A stretch of DNA of 64,000 bases, from the NCBI GenBank assembly GCA_023052935.1, contig CM041293.1:149738968-149802967 (forward strand), given 5' to 3'. The notes under the pieces were generated by a model that saw only the letters and a list, made by a program, of their open reading frames with translations, was not told where the DNA came from and did no database searches. The DNA comes from Piezodorus guildinii (taxonomy: Eukaryota > Arthropoda > Insecta > Hemiptera > Pentatomidae). Positions 23,158-34,494 of this stretch are shown here, piece after piece. The first letter of the stretch is position 1. The number at the start of each line of letters is the position of its first letter. The translations under genes were made by a program, and so were the position numbers.

Positions 23158-23269
23158 CTGAATCTCTGACATTTTTTTCGTGTATCTTAGGTGTGATTAG
23201 GTGTGAATCAATAGTATAAATTTCGTTCTCACATACGTAGGGTCAGATATCACATGCTTATTCCGCTAG

Positions 23270-24344
23270 TCCCGTTTGTAACTATGAAATATCCAATAAC
23301 AAGCACATAATTGCAATGAAAGTAGGAATTTCGGAATAACATTTAACATTATTTCCAAATAATAGTTATTAGATCGGTTGATTAATTTTTCTATCTATTT
23401 TTATCTTTATCAGATTATATAGATTGAACGTATGGGAACTGGAAAGTTTTGCGACTTATAAGAAAGTAGTACCTTCATTTAGTCTTATTCGCAACGATAG
23501 TTAATATATTTAAGAGTATGGTCTTAGTACGTCTCGAAAAATTAGTGGGAGGTAAAATATTTTATGGGAGGCAAGGAGTGTGGATAATCGCTCTCAATTA
23601 CTGAATGGAGCAATAAACTACAGAGCAATAAACCACCAAACAGAAAATGGAGGGATAGGTGTGAATTTAATCTGTGGCTTTTCGCTATAAAATATAAAAC
23701 TATCAAAACATGTAGACACTTTTATTCCTAAGATAAAACAAGATAATCATAAGGGACGGCAATGTTGTGGATTATTAATTTCTAATAATTTCATATAAAT
23801 AAACACGATGATTGTAGGAATTGAAGGTGAATCATGAAATTGCTTTATCATGTAGTACTGAGATATGTAACTTTATGGTGTGAATGTTATGGAGTTTGTA
23901 GACACTTACCAGCAAAGGTCAGTGTCCTTTTTTTAAAAATAATTATTAGTTTTATATGGAATGTTCGAATTTACGTTAAATTTAAGATACAGAAAGTAGA
24001 GTAGCTTCCGATTTTTCTCATTTTGTCTGTGATGAAAACTGCTGATATGAGTATTGCAAATAAGTTCAGATTGCATAGATAGATAGATAACTGTTTTTTT
24101 TATTTTTTCTTTCAGCATATTACAACAAAAATATAACATATAAAAAAAAAACATTAATAGAACTATGGTCTTTTAGACCGTCTAGTCCGGAGCCGACCTG
24201 TTAAATTTTATAATTTATATAACAGTAACTATATTCATATACGATACACTACACAATAACAGTAAAACAAACTCACTCACTTATTCAACTATATCATTAT
24301 CAGACTCAAAACAACCAAACAATAATAATAAACAATTTTATAAT
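23270..24344. other. Intergenic DNA, no gene recognised
   Basis: AT-rich with only short frames, such as minus-strand 23933-24154, that lack motifs. Confidence 0.4.
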
Positions 24345-24914
24345 TTAGTTAAATTCTTTTATAAGTTTATATCTGTAGGGCCATGCTATTTTACAATATT
24401 TATATACAGCCATCCAGTTCTGTCCATTAAGATAGTTTATTACTTCATCGGTGTTTAAATAATTCTTTCCGAAACACCTTATTCTAATTTCAGATAAAAT
24501 AGGGCATGTGGCGAGGAAATGAAACGTATTTTCTACTTCTTTTCTATTACAAAGGGAGCTAATCACATTGTCATTTGACCAAAATCTATTATAGTTGAGG
24601 TATACTAATTCACATCTAACTTTAAAACTTAATTTGGTATCAAATAAATATTGTGCCCCATGATCATAGTCTAAATTTTTATATACAAACATTTTTTTTG
24701 AGACTATAGCCCTTAGTAAACATGATCTATAAATACCTGTCAGAGATTCCCTAAATTGCTGTGAGATTAGAGCCCAGTTATATTTTTTGTCAAGTTGAAT
24801 GTCAATAGAAATATTATGTTTTTCAGCCAGTTCTCTTATATCTTTAATCCAGAAAATATTTTGTTTGATGACTTCATCATTTATGATATATGGCAGTCTA
24901 TTGTTTGGTAGATT
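24345..24914 (-). pseudogene. Non-LTR retrotransposon ORF2 C-terminus with zinc-knuckle remnant
   Basis: On the minus strand the frame is open from after a stop at 24915-24917 down to the stop at 24345, about 189 codons; the ATG at 24690-24692 is internal. It begins NLPNNRLPYIINDEVIK, then IRELAEKHNISIDIQ and RESLTGIYRSCLLRAIV. The later part reads KLSFKVRCELVYLNYN, then SLCNRKEVENTFHFLATCP, the layout of a C-terminal CCHC knuckle in retrotransposon ORF2 proteins; the first Cys appears replaced by Ser. The RT itself is missing. The exact clade is uncertain. There are no internal stops, so this insertion may be fairly young, although truncated. Confidence 0.65.
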
Positions 24915-26260
24915 TTAACTTTTAGAATGTAGTTATTTTGTATTTTTAATGTCTCTATGAGCATTAGGACTATTTTTGTTTCGATGTGCAGCAGGTACGA
25001 AGATATGAATTGATCTAATCAGAAAAGAGTTATACACTGATTTCAATACAAATACTCGAAAAAGACAGCTTAAGTGGTATTGCAAAATGGTAGAATTTAG
25101 AGAACTCTAAAGCTCCCGTAAAAAAAAAAAAAAAAACAAAAAAAAACAGGTAAATGGTTTAGGGGTAGACATATACTGTCTAGGGATATAAATCTACGAA
25201 TACTCTGGTATCTAATAGTATCTAGGCCATAGACTGAGATGAATGATTGTGGTGACTGGATAAACCTTGATTGATTAATTATTTTACTTATATCTACGAC
25301 TTATTCATGTATTTATTATATATTTTTTTTAATTCTGACTAAAAAATTATGTGGAATAAGTATATTTTAAAAATGCCTTAAAGTTATTTTTCTTCTGGTT
25401 GCGCCGTGTAGACCCTCTCATAGGATTATTTGACGGAATGAATATATTTCTGAAATTACTTGAAAATCCATAAGGAAATATCAGAAGGTTTTTCTAGAAT
25501 ATTTAATATTTCATTAAACTTCACGTTAAAGAACTCTGGATGATAAACTTAGCAAATTAGAAGTTAGAGTTGTAATAAGGAAAATTTTTGGACTCCTTCG
25601 CCGCAAGCCAAGTTAAGAAATGCTGTCAAAGCTAGTGTTGGTCCGATTTAAGAGACATTGTAAGCCTCTCCAGCTGTCATATTCGGCCCAGTTGCTAACT
25701 AGATTAGCAACATATAACATGAAAGTTTTCTCTCACCTTTATTTCGAAAAAAAACTATATTATAGTAATGTCTGTTTCATCTAAAACAGTTTTAGTTTTG
25801 GGCAACTTCGCTATTCCTAATTCCAACTTGCTACATATCATGCCAACAACTTAGTTTTAAATATATAACTATTAATTATTCATACATAATATTAAATTGA
25901 TGAATGAATGAATAAAAAAAATTAATTCCGGGACATATTATCATATGAGAATAAAGAAAAATGAACATAAAAAATCCAGTTTTTCTGGCGTTATTTAATT
26001 AAAATTACATACATTGACATTCTTTGGTGATAATTACCTATCTAAATAAGAGTTGAAATATATAAATAAAACAAAAGAAATGTTTATGAATTTATTAGCG
26101 CATGATTAGGAAGTGACAATTTACATGTGTGCGGCACTTTGATTTTTTAGGTGGAAGGGAAATAACTGGTGCTTGAATGTGGTTAAAGATGATACATAAC
26201 GAAGGGAGAATTAAGAGTAGCACGGATGATAAAGGACTTTTCAAATGATGTAGTTCTGTG
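24915..26260. other. Intergenic DNA, no gene recognised
   Basis: A-run at about 25120-25148. Frames are short and without motifs. Confidence 0.4.
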
Positions 26261-26263
26261 ACA

Positions 26264-26550
<287 letters not shown>

Positions 26551-27058
26551 TATTTACATAAAAAATAAATATAGCATAATAAAATACATAAACAATGTGT
26601 TTTTATTTATAATACGTATATTTGAATCAACTAATTTAATATTTCTTCCTCTGATTGTACCATAAAAATATAGTGCGTATCCCGGTAACCTTTTTAATGA
26701 TGGCGGATTCATTGTACTATTACGACATAATGACATATACATTTAAGAAACATGAATAATATTCTTTTATATGATTAAAATGTTTGTTATTATATATATT
26801 GTTATGCTAAAGGTTCTGAGTTTAGCATTTAAATTAAAAAAGTTAATTTTTTTTATATAATGATGGTTGAAGATTATTATTTTATTTCTACACTTTATCA
26901 TTTCTCCATCGTCCGTGGCCGGAAATATTAAATCCATGCCAAGTGAAAAATGTATTATCAGGGTGTTAAAATGCAGACTCAATTATCTGTTTGTGAAAAT
27001 ATACAAAGAGGCAAGAAACTACAAGTTCTAATATGGACCTCCTATGTGTATATAGTCC
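26551..27058. other. Intergenic DNA, nothing recognised
   Basis: AT-rich, with short frames only. Confidence 0.4.
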
Positions 27059-27345
27059 ATGGCTGAGTGTCTAGCGCGCTAGTCCCCAACGCCAAAGGTC
27101 ATGAGTACGAATCCCAGAACCGGAGGGACTTCTTCAAGCGTTTAATTTAACGAAATTTACTCTTACAGGTATGTGAGACCCGTCATTCTAATAGTGGCCA
27201 CTCACAAAAATAGGCGTAGGGAGTGATGAAGCTATTCTACAAAAAATTCATCGAGTAACGCATGTGTATTCTCACACACGCATGCAGATTACACCGTGTG
27301 GCCAAGGGCCTACACGACCTGTCGTGCCATCGAACAAAATGTGTA
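27059..27345 (+). mobile_element. tRNA-derived SINE (family S3), near-complete copy
   Basis: The head has an A-box-like TGGCTGAGTGTCTAGCGCGC (from about 27059) and a B-box-like GAGTACGAATCCC (about 27102-27114). The body shared with 20392-20565 includes 'gtggccactcacaaaaa' and 'gagtgatga'. A (TG)/(TATA)-rich end follows. The tRNA-like head plus a second copy supports a SINE. Confidence 0.7.
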
Positions 27346-27425
27346 TATATTATGTATAACATTTAACTCATGCATTACTTAATATAATGTAATATACCTT
27401 ATATAGTATAATATTTCCTAGGATC

Positions 27426-28020
27426 AAATCTTTCCAAACCATCAACTCCCATTTAACTCCCTACATCCACAGACTTCTGCAATTTAAATCGTCAGTCCAC
27501 TCCCTCCAAACAAGATCGCGCCATTCCGACCTTTATATTCCTACCCATAGAACAATAACTTTTGATCATTCCTTTCTTGTCCGCTCCACTACTCTCTTGA
27601 ATTCCCTATCTACTAATATCCGCCATGCTTCTTCCCCACGATCATTCAAGTCCCAGATATTCCAGTACCTATTGTCATCCTAAACCGACGCTCAATAAGA
27701 TATTTCAAATCGAATACCAATTCAAAAAGAATATTTATTATTTATTGTTCATATTTTTATATGGATCAATTATTATGAATCAGTTTCAATGCTTAGTTTT
27801 GTTCAACACATCAATAATGAATTCAGATATCATTATTTATTTATTTTCCTCTTTTGATTTATTATTTCCTTTCTTTTATTTTAATTTTATTGTGAATAAG
27901 AATTAATTAAAATCCTTTAGACTTGTGGCCAGAAACATTGTATGTCTTTTTTTTACATGTCAATTTCTTTTAAGAGACCCTGTTTCAGAATAAAATTCAT
28001 TTCCTATTCTATAATTGTAT
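27426..28020 (+). pseudogene. CR1/L2-like non-LTR retrotransposon 3' end
   Basis: One frame from 27426 to the stop at 27681 encodes the extreme C-terminus of ORF2: LTPYIHRLLQFKSSVHSLQT, HSDLYIPTHRTITFDHSFLV, STTLLNSLSTNIRHASS and SFKSQIFQYL. It corresponds to the C-terminal block of the copy at 35649-36110 (minus). The 3' UTR at about 27905-28015 ('cctttagacttgtggcc', 'agagaccctgtttcagaata') recurs at 56950-57075. It is 5'-truncated. The plus-strand frame 27625-27906 is not a gene. Confidence 0.75.
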
Positions 28021-28131
28021 ATTAAAACAAATGTGTTAAACGGTTAGCAATAGTTTAGATAATTTACCGGGTTTTTTTAGTAAAGTTGTCTATATTTTTA
28101 TATATTATCAAACGAACTAGCTAAATAGGTT

Positions 28132-28728
28132 TTGTTAATTAATAAAAAAGAGCAAAGCGAAGATACAACAAAAAAAAAAAAAACCCGAGTAAGCACTAAT
28201 TATTCAGGACCGTTTTACCGAAAATTGGATGCTGAGTGGGAGCTTCGACAGCAAATATCGGGAGTACTTATCGATTTTCTGTTGCGACCTGTTGGGAAAA
28301 AAAAGAGGTTCCTAATGAGATTACACCGTTGGCCCCTCATAAGGCAGCGGCCAAAAATAATATTCCTCTCAAGTAATTTATCTTGGAAAGGAGGAGGGGA
28401 TGCTCCATCAATCCCCAACTTTAGCCCCATTAATTCCTTTCTGCGCTGGTTCCCCACAAAAGATAGATCTCGCCTCTTAGCAACCATATCAATAACACAC
28501 ATAAGTCCCATCTGCGATCAGTTTATCTTCACCTGTACATCCCTTCTTGTATCCGCCATTTTTTATACTTTGGCCCCAAATAATGGTGGACATTTCTGGC
28601 CCTGGAGGTTCATTATTTTGAGTAATGGTTCTTCTTATTGCTTCCTTCTTCTAGTTCTTAGTATTAGACTACTGTTTGTTAACTTTTCTAGATTGATAAT
28701 AACAATAACAAATACATTTTTAAATTAA
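28132..28728 (+). CDS. Hypothetical ORF, 198 codons, doubtful
   Basis: This is the longest frame in the window without repeat ancestry that I can name. The N-terminus is lysine-rich (KKEQSEDTTKKKKTR). The middle is basic, and the C-terminal third has two hydrophobic stretches (about residues 133-150, CTSLLVSAIFYTL, and 167-185, CFLLLVLSIRLLFVN). I do not recognise a family. The region is less AT-rich than its neighbours, and the opposite strand is also open (28215-28511), which weakens the case for either. No promoter or splice evidence is visible. It may be part of a decayed element. Confidence 0.15.
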   Translation: MLINKKEQSEDTTKKKKTRVSTNYSGPFYRKLDAEWELRQQISGVLIDFLLRPVGKKKRFLMRLHRWPLIRQRPKIIFLSSNLSWKGGGDAPSIPNFSPINSFLRWFPTKDRSRLLATISITHISPICDQFIFTCTSLLVSAIFYTLAPNNGGHFWPWRFIILSNGSSYCFLLLVLSIRLLFVNFSRLIITITNTFLN

Positions 28729-28794
28729 CTTTAAATCATAAGAACGCTAAATTAATTACAATAATGTATTATTTCTAAACCTCCATAGAGCAAT

Positions 28795-29110
28795 AAGGAA
28801 ACGGTTCGATGGCGATACTATCAATTTTTGACATTATAAATCTGTCCAAAGACCATCGTTCTAGCATATCAAGAATTCAATCCTCTCACTTACGTCTCGG
28901 CCTTCCTAATAGTCATTTTTTGAATTCGTTCTTACGTCAACCTTACAACTATACACACCCATTTGAGTCTCCACCTAAATTACACTGGTAGGCTACAAGC
29001 TCCTCAGTTACGCGTTATGTTAATTTCTAAATTTCCTTGTGGTCTCATCCATTTTCGAACCAAGATTTTTCGAACATCCTCGTTCTCTAGATCTTTAAAG
29101 CGTTATACAT
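28795..29110. repeat. Repeat family C copy
   Basis: 'acggttcgatggcgatact', 'gaattcgttctta', 'acacccatttgagt', 'caagctcctcagttacgcg' and 'tggtctcatcc' match 10400-10700 in order, much diverged. Confidence 0.5.
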
Positions 29111-29379
29111 CATTATCATATAATTGTCGGGGATAACAATAGTTTGATATTAAAAGTATATATCAAAAGTACAAGATGTTTAACGCTAACAAAATCTGTA
29201 AAGTTAAATATAATTTAGATTCGGAAGAAAGGTTGTGAAAATGATTAGAACCCTTTGTGGATCAAAGGCGTATGTAGAACAAGGAAAAAGGCTGAGTCAA
29301 ATCTCTACAAGAGCCTCGATTTAGCCGATTAAATAAAGCCTACAAAATGTTCTAAAAACTCTTATGTATAATATGTATA
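29111..29379. other. Intergenic DNA, nothing recognised
   Basis: AT-rich. No frame or repeat identified. Confidence 0.4.
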
Positions 29380-29385
29380 TGTATG

Positions 29386-29457
<72 letters not shown>
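29380..29457. repeat. (TA)n microsatellite
   Basis: GTATG words lead into about 33 TA units, followed by the small palindromic 'atacatatacatattat'. Confidence 0.95.
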
Positions 29458-29460
<3 letters not shown>

Positions 29461-29529
29461 CATATACATATTATAGATATTATATTATATAGAATATATA
29501 TATAAAATGGTTCCAATTCGTTCCTGAAT

Positions 29530-30419
29530 AATTTTTTTTTATATATATTTATTTATTTATTGGAATTTACAACTGTATAACAAGTAAATTTGAATGAAAC
29601 TTAAAAAGGCATGAAACACATGTAGAGAAGCTTCCCAATGGAATCACTCTAAAAATATTCTAAACTAGAAGGTCCCGAGGCCATCTCCTTTTCAGACGCC
29701 TCGGAGGATTGTCAAGAATTAAAGAGGAAGAAATGATTGAAACGAAAGGATCAGGGTAGGAATGGAGTTTGTCATGGAAGGATTGATACCTCGTACGGGC
29801 CAAATTAGCAACATATGGGACATTAAGGTTTTTATGGATGAGTTCGTTGGTGACAAAGTAAGGAGCATTGAGGATTTTACAAAGTATTTTGGACTGAAAG
29901 GATTGGATACGAGAAGAATTCGATGGTTTAGTAGAGCCGCAGAGCTCAACTCCGTAGGTCCATATCGGTCTTATGATAGTCAAGTAGGTGAGTCTTTTGT
30001 AGTTAAGTAGAAGATTAGATCGTTTGTCTAGTAAGTGTTGAAGTAGTCGAAAACATCGTGCAGCTTCTTGTCGTTTCAGTCTTGTATGAGGATTCCAAGT
30101 GAGGCGTTTGTCAAGGACTGCACCTTAGATATCGGATCTGTTCAACCGGGACAAGAGGAGTATTATTGAAGGAGACAGTAGGGCAGGAAGTCATAGGTTT
30201 ACGACGAAGGGTAAAGGTAATTTGGTTGGATTTGTTGGAATTTACATTAATTCTCCAGTTCTGACACCATACTTCAAGGTCTTTGAGGTGGGATTGTAGA
30301 GTTTGAGAGGCAATAGTTGGATCAGTATTGACTGATAACACACAAGTGTCATCAGCATAGGTAGAAAGGAAGGTGTTAGGATGGGTTGGGATATCAGCTG
30401 TATAAACTGTGTAAAGCAT
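29530..30419 (-). pseudogene. jockey-A non-LTR retrotransposon, RT half to 3' end
   Basis: On the minus strand 30111-30419 encodes MLYTVYTADIPTHPNTF, then the RT catalytic box STYADDTCVLSVN, LEVWCQNWRINVNSNKSNQI and IRYLRCSP. After a frameshift, 29660-29983 gives MTIIRPIWTYGVELCGSTK, FQSKILCKILNAPYFVTNEL, and ends DNPPRRLKRRWPRDLL. The 3' UTR runs to an A/T-rich end at about 29530. The copy starts abruptly at 30419 within RT, so it is 5'-truncated, and the RLGL(H)LD part is disrupted. Other copies are at 9000, 33300, 34495, 40476 and 61835. Confidence 0.88.
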
Positions 30420-30429
30420 GGGTATTTAT

Positions 30430-30800
30430 GAGTGAAATTTCAATTTTACCATTTTCCTTTTTTATAATTATTCACGGTCTTTGGTTAGAAAAAACACTAA
30501 TTTTTTGTTACCAATCTTCGATAAAAACGTAGTTACAAGCGATATATATATAGGCGAGATTTCAATTTATTTTATTTTATTTTTTATCGCGCTTTACTGA
30601 TTCGAAAACTCTATACATACTTTTCGCTACCTTCAAAAATAACTGAGTTATGAGCGTATTAATGCGTAAAATTTCGATTTTTTTTTCTCTTTTATATAAT
30701 AATTTTCATTTTTTTGGTTAAAAAACACTAATAAATGTTTTCTCCATCTTCAATGTATAAAATAACTGTTATCGATTTAAATCAGTTTTGATCGGCCATC
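30430..30800. repeat. ~110-bp tandem repeat array, inverted relative to 32940
   Basis: Three units begin at 'atttcaattttacc' (~30437), 'atttcaatttatttt' (~30561) and 'atttcgatttttttt' (~30670). Each has a half-palindromic GTTAT/ATAAC core and 'acactaat' or 'actttt' words. It is the reverse orientation of the array at 32940-33290 and starts right at the truncated 5' end of a jockey-A copy. Confidence 0.6.
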
Positions 30801-31960
30801 ATTTTAAAAACTAACAGCATGGGACTAGTAATTATGTGGAGAATAAAAAATGTTTTTTTTTTTTTTTGATCGATTCAAATGGATCATTATTGAAAATAAT
30901 AAACCAAGAGGTATACTCATAATGAAATGATATTTATTATGAAATAAATACTTTGAATGTAGCACTAAAATAAAAAATAAGTATAAAGATTTTGTTGAAA
31001 ACATAAACACAGTCAGTGGTATTAAGAAATCGGTATCAAACATATGATTTTTTTTTTATAGGAAAATACCCCTAAATTTCAAAAATACGTTTTACAATTG
31101 GTTTTAAATTTGGGATTGAAGTCCATAAACATCAATTGCATTACAAAAATTTTGAAAATATATGTTTTTTTACTAAATAAATTGGATATTTTTTTGGTAA
31201 TTATTCTGAATAAAAATAATATAATTAAATATTGTGGTCAACGGAATGGGATTTTTGATGCAATTTACTGCTTAAAACATTTTTTTCATCAATATTATTT
31301 AATTTAAAATTATAATAATAAAATAGTATGTTTTCCTTATTCAGTATTCATTGATATATATTGCTTTGCATTCATTTAGAAGAAAATTTTCATGATGAAA
31401 AAACCGACAATTATCCCATTATATTAAAACCATAGCGATTCACATTGCTCGGTAAGTAGAGTATAATATTTTAAAAAATTAAAGTAATCATTAATTTTCA
31501 TTAAAGGGATATAATAGACTCTGTGGCGCGATAAAAAACCCCGTGAATAATGACACTCCCACCTGAGCAACAAGGATTATCCCACAACTAATCCTAATTT
31601 ATTTTGAGATTAAATGTAAGTCCCTTCTTCACTTGTGTCTCAGATCCTCTTTCGCCATTTGACAAAGTACCATTTTAACAAGTAGCTTGTAGCACTTGTA
31701 AAATTATTTCCATTAAGTAATTTACAAAGGAAATTAATCAGCTTGTGAAGTTACTTAGGACAATGTCCTCTCAAACATTTCCTATTAATTTTCATACTCT
31801 TATAATTCAGATAGCCCTCACTTTACGAATTAATCCTAGAACAGAGAGCTTTCAAAGTTTGCCTTCAGCCTTTATTAACTGGGAAGTATTAAGTTGAAAG
31901 TATGAAGCCTCTGTCGAAAGAGGGTAAGGTTGATGGCTTCGGCATTTTACTTTAATATTT
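30801..31960. other. AT-rich intergenic DNA, no gene recognised
   Basis: Frames such as 30825-31043 (minus) and 31098-31307 (plus) are low-complexity. 31510-31900 is slightly less AT-rich and unassigned. Confidence 0.4.
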
Positions 31961-31964
31961 CATA

Positions 31965-32900
31965 ATAAAAGCTTATAAATAATTTTGAGGTTGATTTTGG
32001 TTTATTATTTTCAATAATGAGACTTTTTAATAGACCAAAATAAATTACCCTCCTCCACTCTAAATTTAAGGGCTTACGTTTCAAGAATCGTAGAACCCGA
32101 ATAATGAATAAAAATCCATTTGTCCGCCGCACAGTGGGCAAAATGACCGTTCTAGGTGGTCAAAAGTCATGATAAAGACAAAAGATTTCCTACACTGGAT
32201 GTTGTTCCATATTAGTTCAATGGTCCAGATTTAAGGGTATTAATTGAATTCCCAAAGAAAGAGACGAAGTATAAACAAATAATTAAACTACATTTAAATA
32301 GCAGAAATTTTCACTCTTAAGTCTTTATTGTACATATTATCTAATATATTGTGAATTGCCTTGGGAGTATTTAAGACATTATGGAACTTCAAAAAGAAGG
32401 TTAGCAGTAAATTTTGAGTGCTTGTTTAGATTATTTCAAGGTCAAGGTCATGAGGTGTCAAAGTATATCAAATGGATTTGAATTCCTCTAACTATCGATT
32501 CGACAGAAATAACTTAGTTATTTTGCGATTTTTGAGTAATAATCAAAAACATATTGCAGAACGAACGCTCCAGTTGCCTCTGACAGGATAGAGAATTACA
32601 GTTTTGGTTTATAAACATTGCATGCTTGTATTCCAACTTTTGAATTCCATCTCTACTTATAGAAACGCTTGGGAGTAAAGAAATCAGTGATCGATGATTT
32701 AAACTGAGCGCCGAATGCCGTACGATGTCCGCCGTCCGTGGCTAGCGGACTAGACAATTTGTTTTTTAAATTAACTACAAAAATAATAGGGCATACAACG
32801 ATTATCCTATCACCTTGACCTTGATATCAGCAAGTTATTTTTAAAATGTTGGCTGATTAAAACTGATTTAATTCGATTTATTTTTGAGTATAGAGAATGT
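31965..32900. repeat. Repeat family B, copy apparently split by other sequence
   Basis: The first half (31965-32150: 'tggtttattattttcaataa', 'gggcttacgtttcaagaat', 'aaaatccatttgtccgccg') and second half (32720-32890: 'tgtccgccgtccg', 'aatagggcatacaacgatta', 'ttgatatcagcaag') are contiguous in the copy at 17640-18015. The ~570 bases between them (32151-32719) look like an insertion, but I found no clear termini. Confidence 0.55.
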
Positions 32901-32939
32901 ATGTATTCGTTTTTTTAATAAAAAAAGCGAATAATTACA

Positions 32940-33290
32940 AAAAGCAATTAAAAAAATTGAAATTTGATCCATAAATACACCCATAACTCAGTTATTTTTG
33001 AAGATAAAAAAAATATGTAAAGAGTTTTCGAATAAGTACAGCGTGACCAACGAAGAAATACTGAAAAAAAAATTAAAATCTTCCCTATATATGAACGCTT
33101 GTAACTCCGTTATTTTCAAAGATAGATAAAGAATTATTACTGTTTTTAAACCTATAAACCGTGAATAATTAGACAAAAATTGAAATTTTACGCATAAATA
33201 CGGCCATAACTTAGTTATTTTTGAAGATAGAAAAAAAATATGTATACAGTTTTAGAATCAGTAAAGCGCAGTAAAAAAATAAATAAATAA
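32940..33290. repeat. ~110-bp tandem repeat array (three units)
   Basis: Units starting at about 32956, 33072 and 33179 share 'attgaaattt', 'cataactcagttatttttga', 'agatagaaaaaaa' and 'agttttagaatc'. Each carries the imperfect palindrome ATAACTCAGTTAT or a variant. Confidence 0.7.
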
Positions 33291-33299
33291 AGACAAAAA

Positions 33300-33450
33300 T
33301 GTCGATCTTTATAGATGAGTTAATTTGTGACAAAGTAGGGATCAGTGAGGATTATACGGAAGATTTTGAATTTTAAGGATTGTTGAAGCGAAAAATTCAA
33401 AGGAGCCCTAAAGCTCAACTCAGTATGTCTAGATATGCCCTATAATACGT
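33300..33450 (-). pseudogene. jockey-A short fragment
   Basis: The minus strand matches 29830-29990 ('gatgagttaatttgtgacaa', 'aaagctcaactcagtatg'). About 150 bases of the post-RT region, out of frame. Confidence 0.65.
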
Positions 33451-33699
33451 GTATTGTTGAAGTTCCTTGCGTTTTTTTTTTTAGATTAAAAGTTCATCTT
33501 CCACTTAGGTTAGGCGCTAACCACTTACTTAAAATACCTAATTCCTCGAAATTTCAAATTTGTGATTCATACCTTTATTTTCATATAACTGTTTGCTTTG
33601 TCCTTCTGAAATAAAAAATAATCTATCATAATACTCTTTTAATTATTTTTATATTTCAATTATCATTCATTTTACTCAGAATCAACAACGGTTTTCACT

Positions 33700-34128
33700 T
33701 ATGCCTCCGAAGGCTGAACATTGCTAAGTTCGCATTGCCCTGTCCGCCCTGCTCCTGAGGTTCGAGAGGAAAATGTTAAGGAGAATTTATGGTTCAGTAC
33801 GCACTGATGGAATCTGGAGAATAAGGACGAATGCTGAAATAACAAGGCTATACAAGAATTCAGAAGTCGTAAGGATCATTAAAGGCTTCGTTGGGCAGGG
33901 CATTTATGAAGAATGGCCCAGGACCAGATTTCTAGGACGGTCCAATATGAAAATATTTATGGGACAAGGAGAGTGCGAAGGCCTCGGCTTCGATGGATTG
34001 ATAGAGTGGTAGCTGATGCCCAGGTTCATCTTGAAGATCCGCAATAGGAGAGCGACTGGCGGACTAAACTGCAGGAGGCTCTGACTCTTCAAGATTTGTA
34101 GCGCCACGGATGATGATGATGAATTACC
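33700..34128 (+). pseudogene. RTE-like retrotransposon, ORF2 C-terminus with (ATG)n tail
   Basis: The frame from about 33750 encodes LLRFERKMLRRIYGSVRTDG, IWRIRTNAEITRLYKNSEVV and RIIKGF, the C-terminal region of RTE-type endonuclease/reverse transcriptases. After one frameshift near 33920-33980 it continues as RRVRRPRLRWIDRVVADAQ and ends KLQEALTLQDL-stop. The 3' end is a short GATGATGATGAT tail at about 34109-34122, typical of RTE elements, which end in short tandem units instead of poly(A). RT and endonuclease are missing (5' truncation). Confidence 0.85.
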
Positions 34129-34494
34129 ATTCATTTAAGAAATTTTACGATTATTGATCAATAAAATTTTAATAAAAAAAAATTCATAAACATAATTTAC
34201 TTTTGTTAGTTTGGTTCCTGTTTATTTTCATTACTGAGTTTTTCATATTTATGAATTGTTTTCAGCTGAACCATTTATTTTCTTTGAGTTGTTGTTATGG
34301 TTTGCTGTTTAATAGAGGTCGATACTTTTTCCTGCCTCATTTATTACAATATTGAGATTGATATTGATATCTTATGAAATTGCAATACAAAGAGAAGCTC
34401 AGCTCAATCAGTAAAAGGTTGGAAGTGTGATGTTGCCCTTCTTAAATTATTTTACTTCAACTCTTCAAAAAAGCAAAAAGTTTTATTATTTTTG

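Larger units (their letters stand above)
21919..23269. mobile_element. Unclassified TIR element carrying a nested mariner
   Basis: 21919-21938 and 23250-23269 are perfect 20-bp inverted repeats (CTAGCGGAATAAGCATGTGA). Similarity decays but continues to about 71 bp on each side, ending in 'gattcacacc'. Removing the mariner at 22196-23100 leaves about 450 bp with no coding capacity, so this is a MITE-like element that received a mariner. No target-site duplication is obvious and the superfamily is unknown. Confidence 0.7.

Noticed and set aside
29762..30010. 82-codon plus-strand frame
   Set aside because: Antisense of the jockey-A RT C-terminus.
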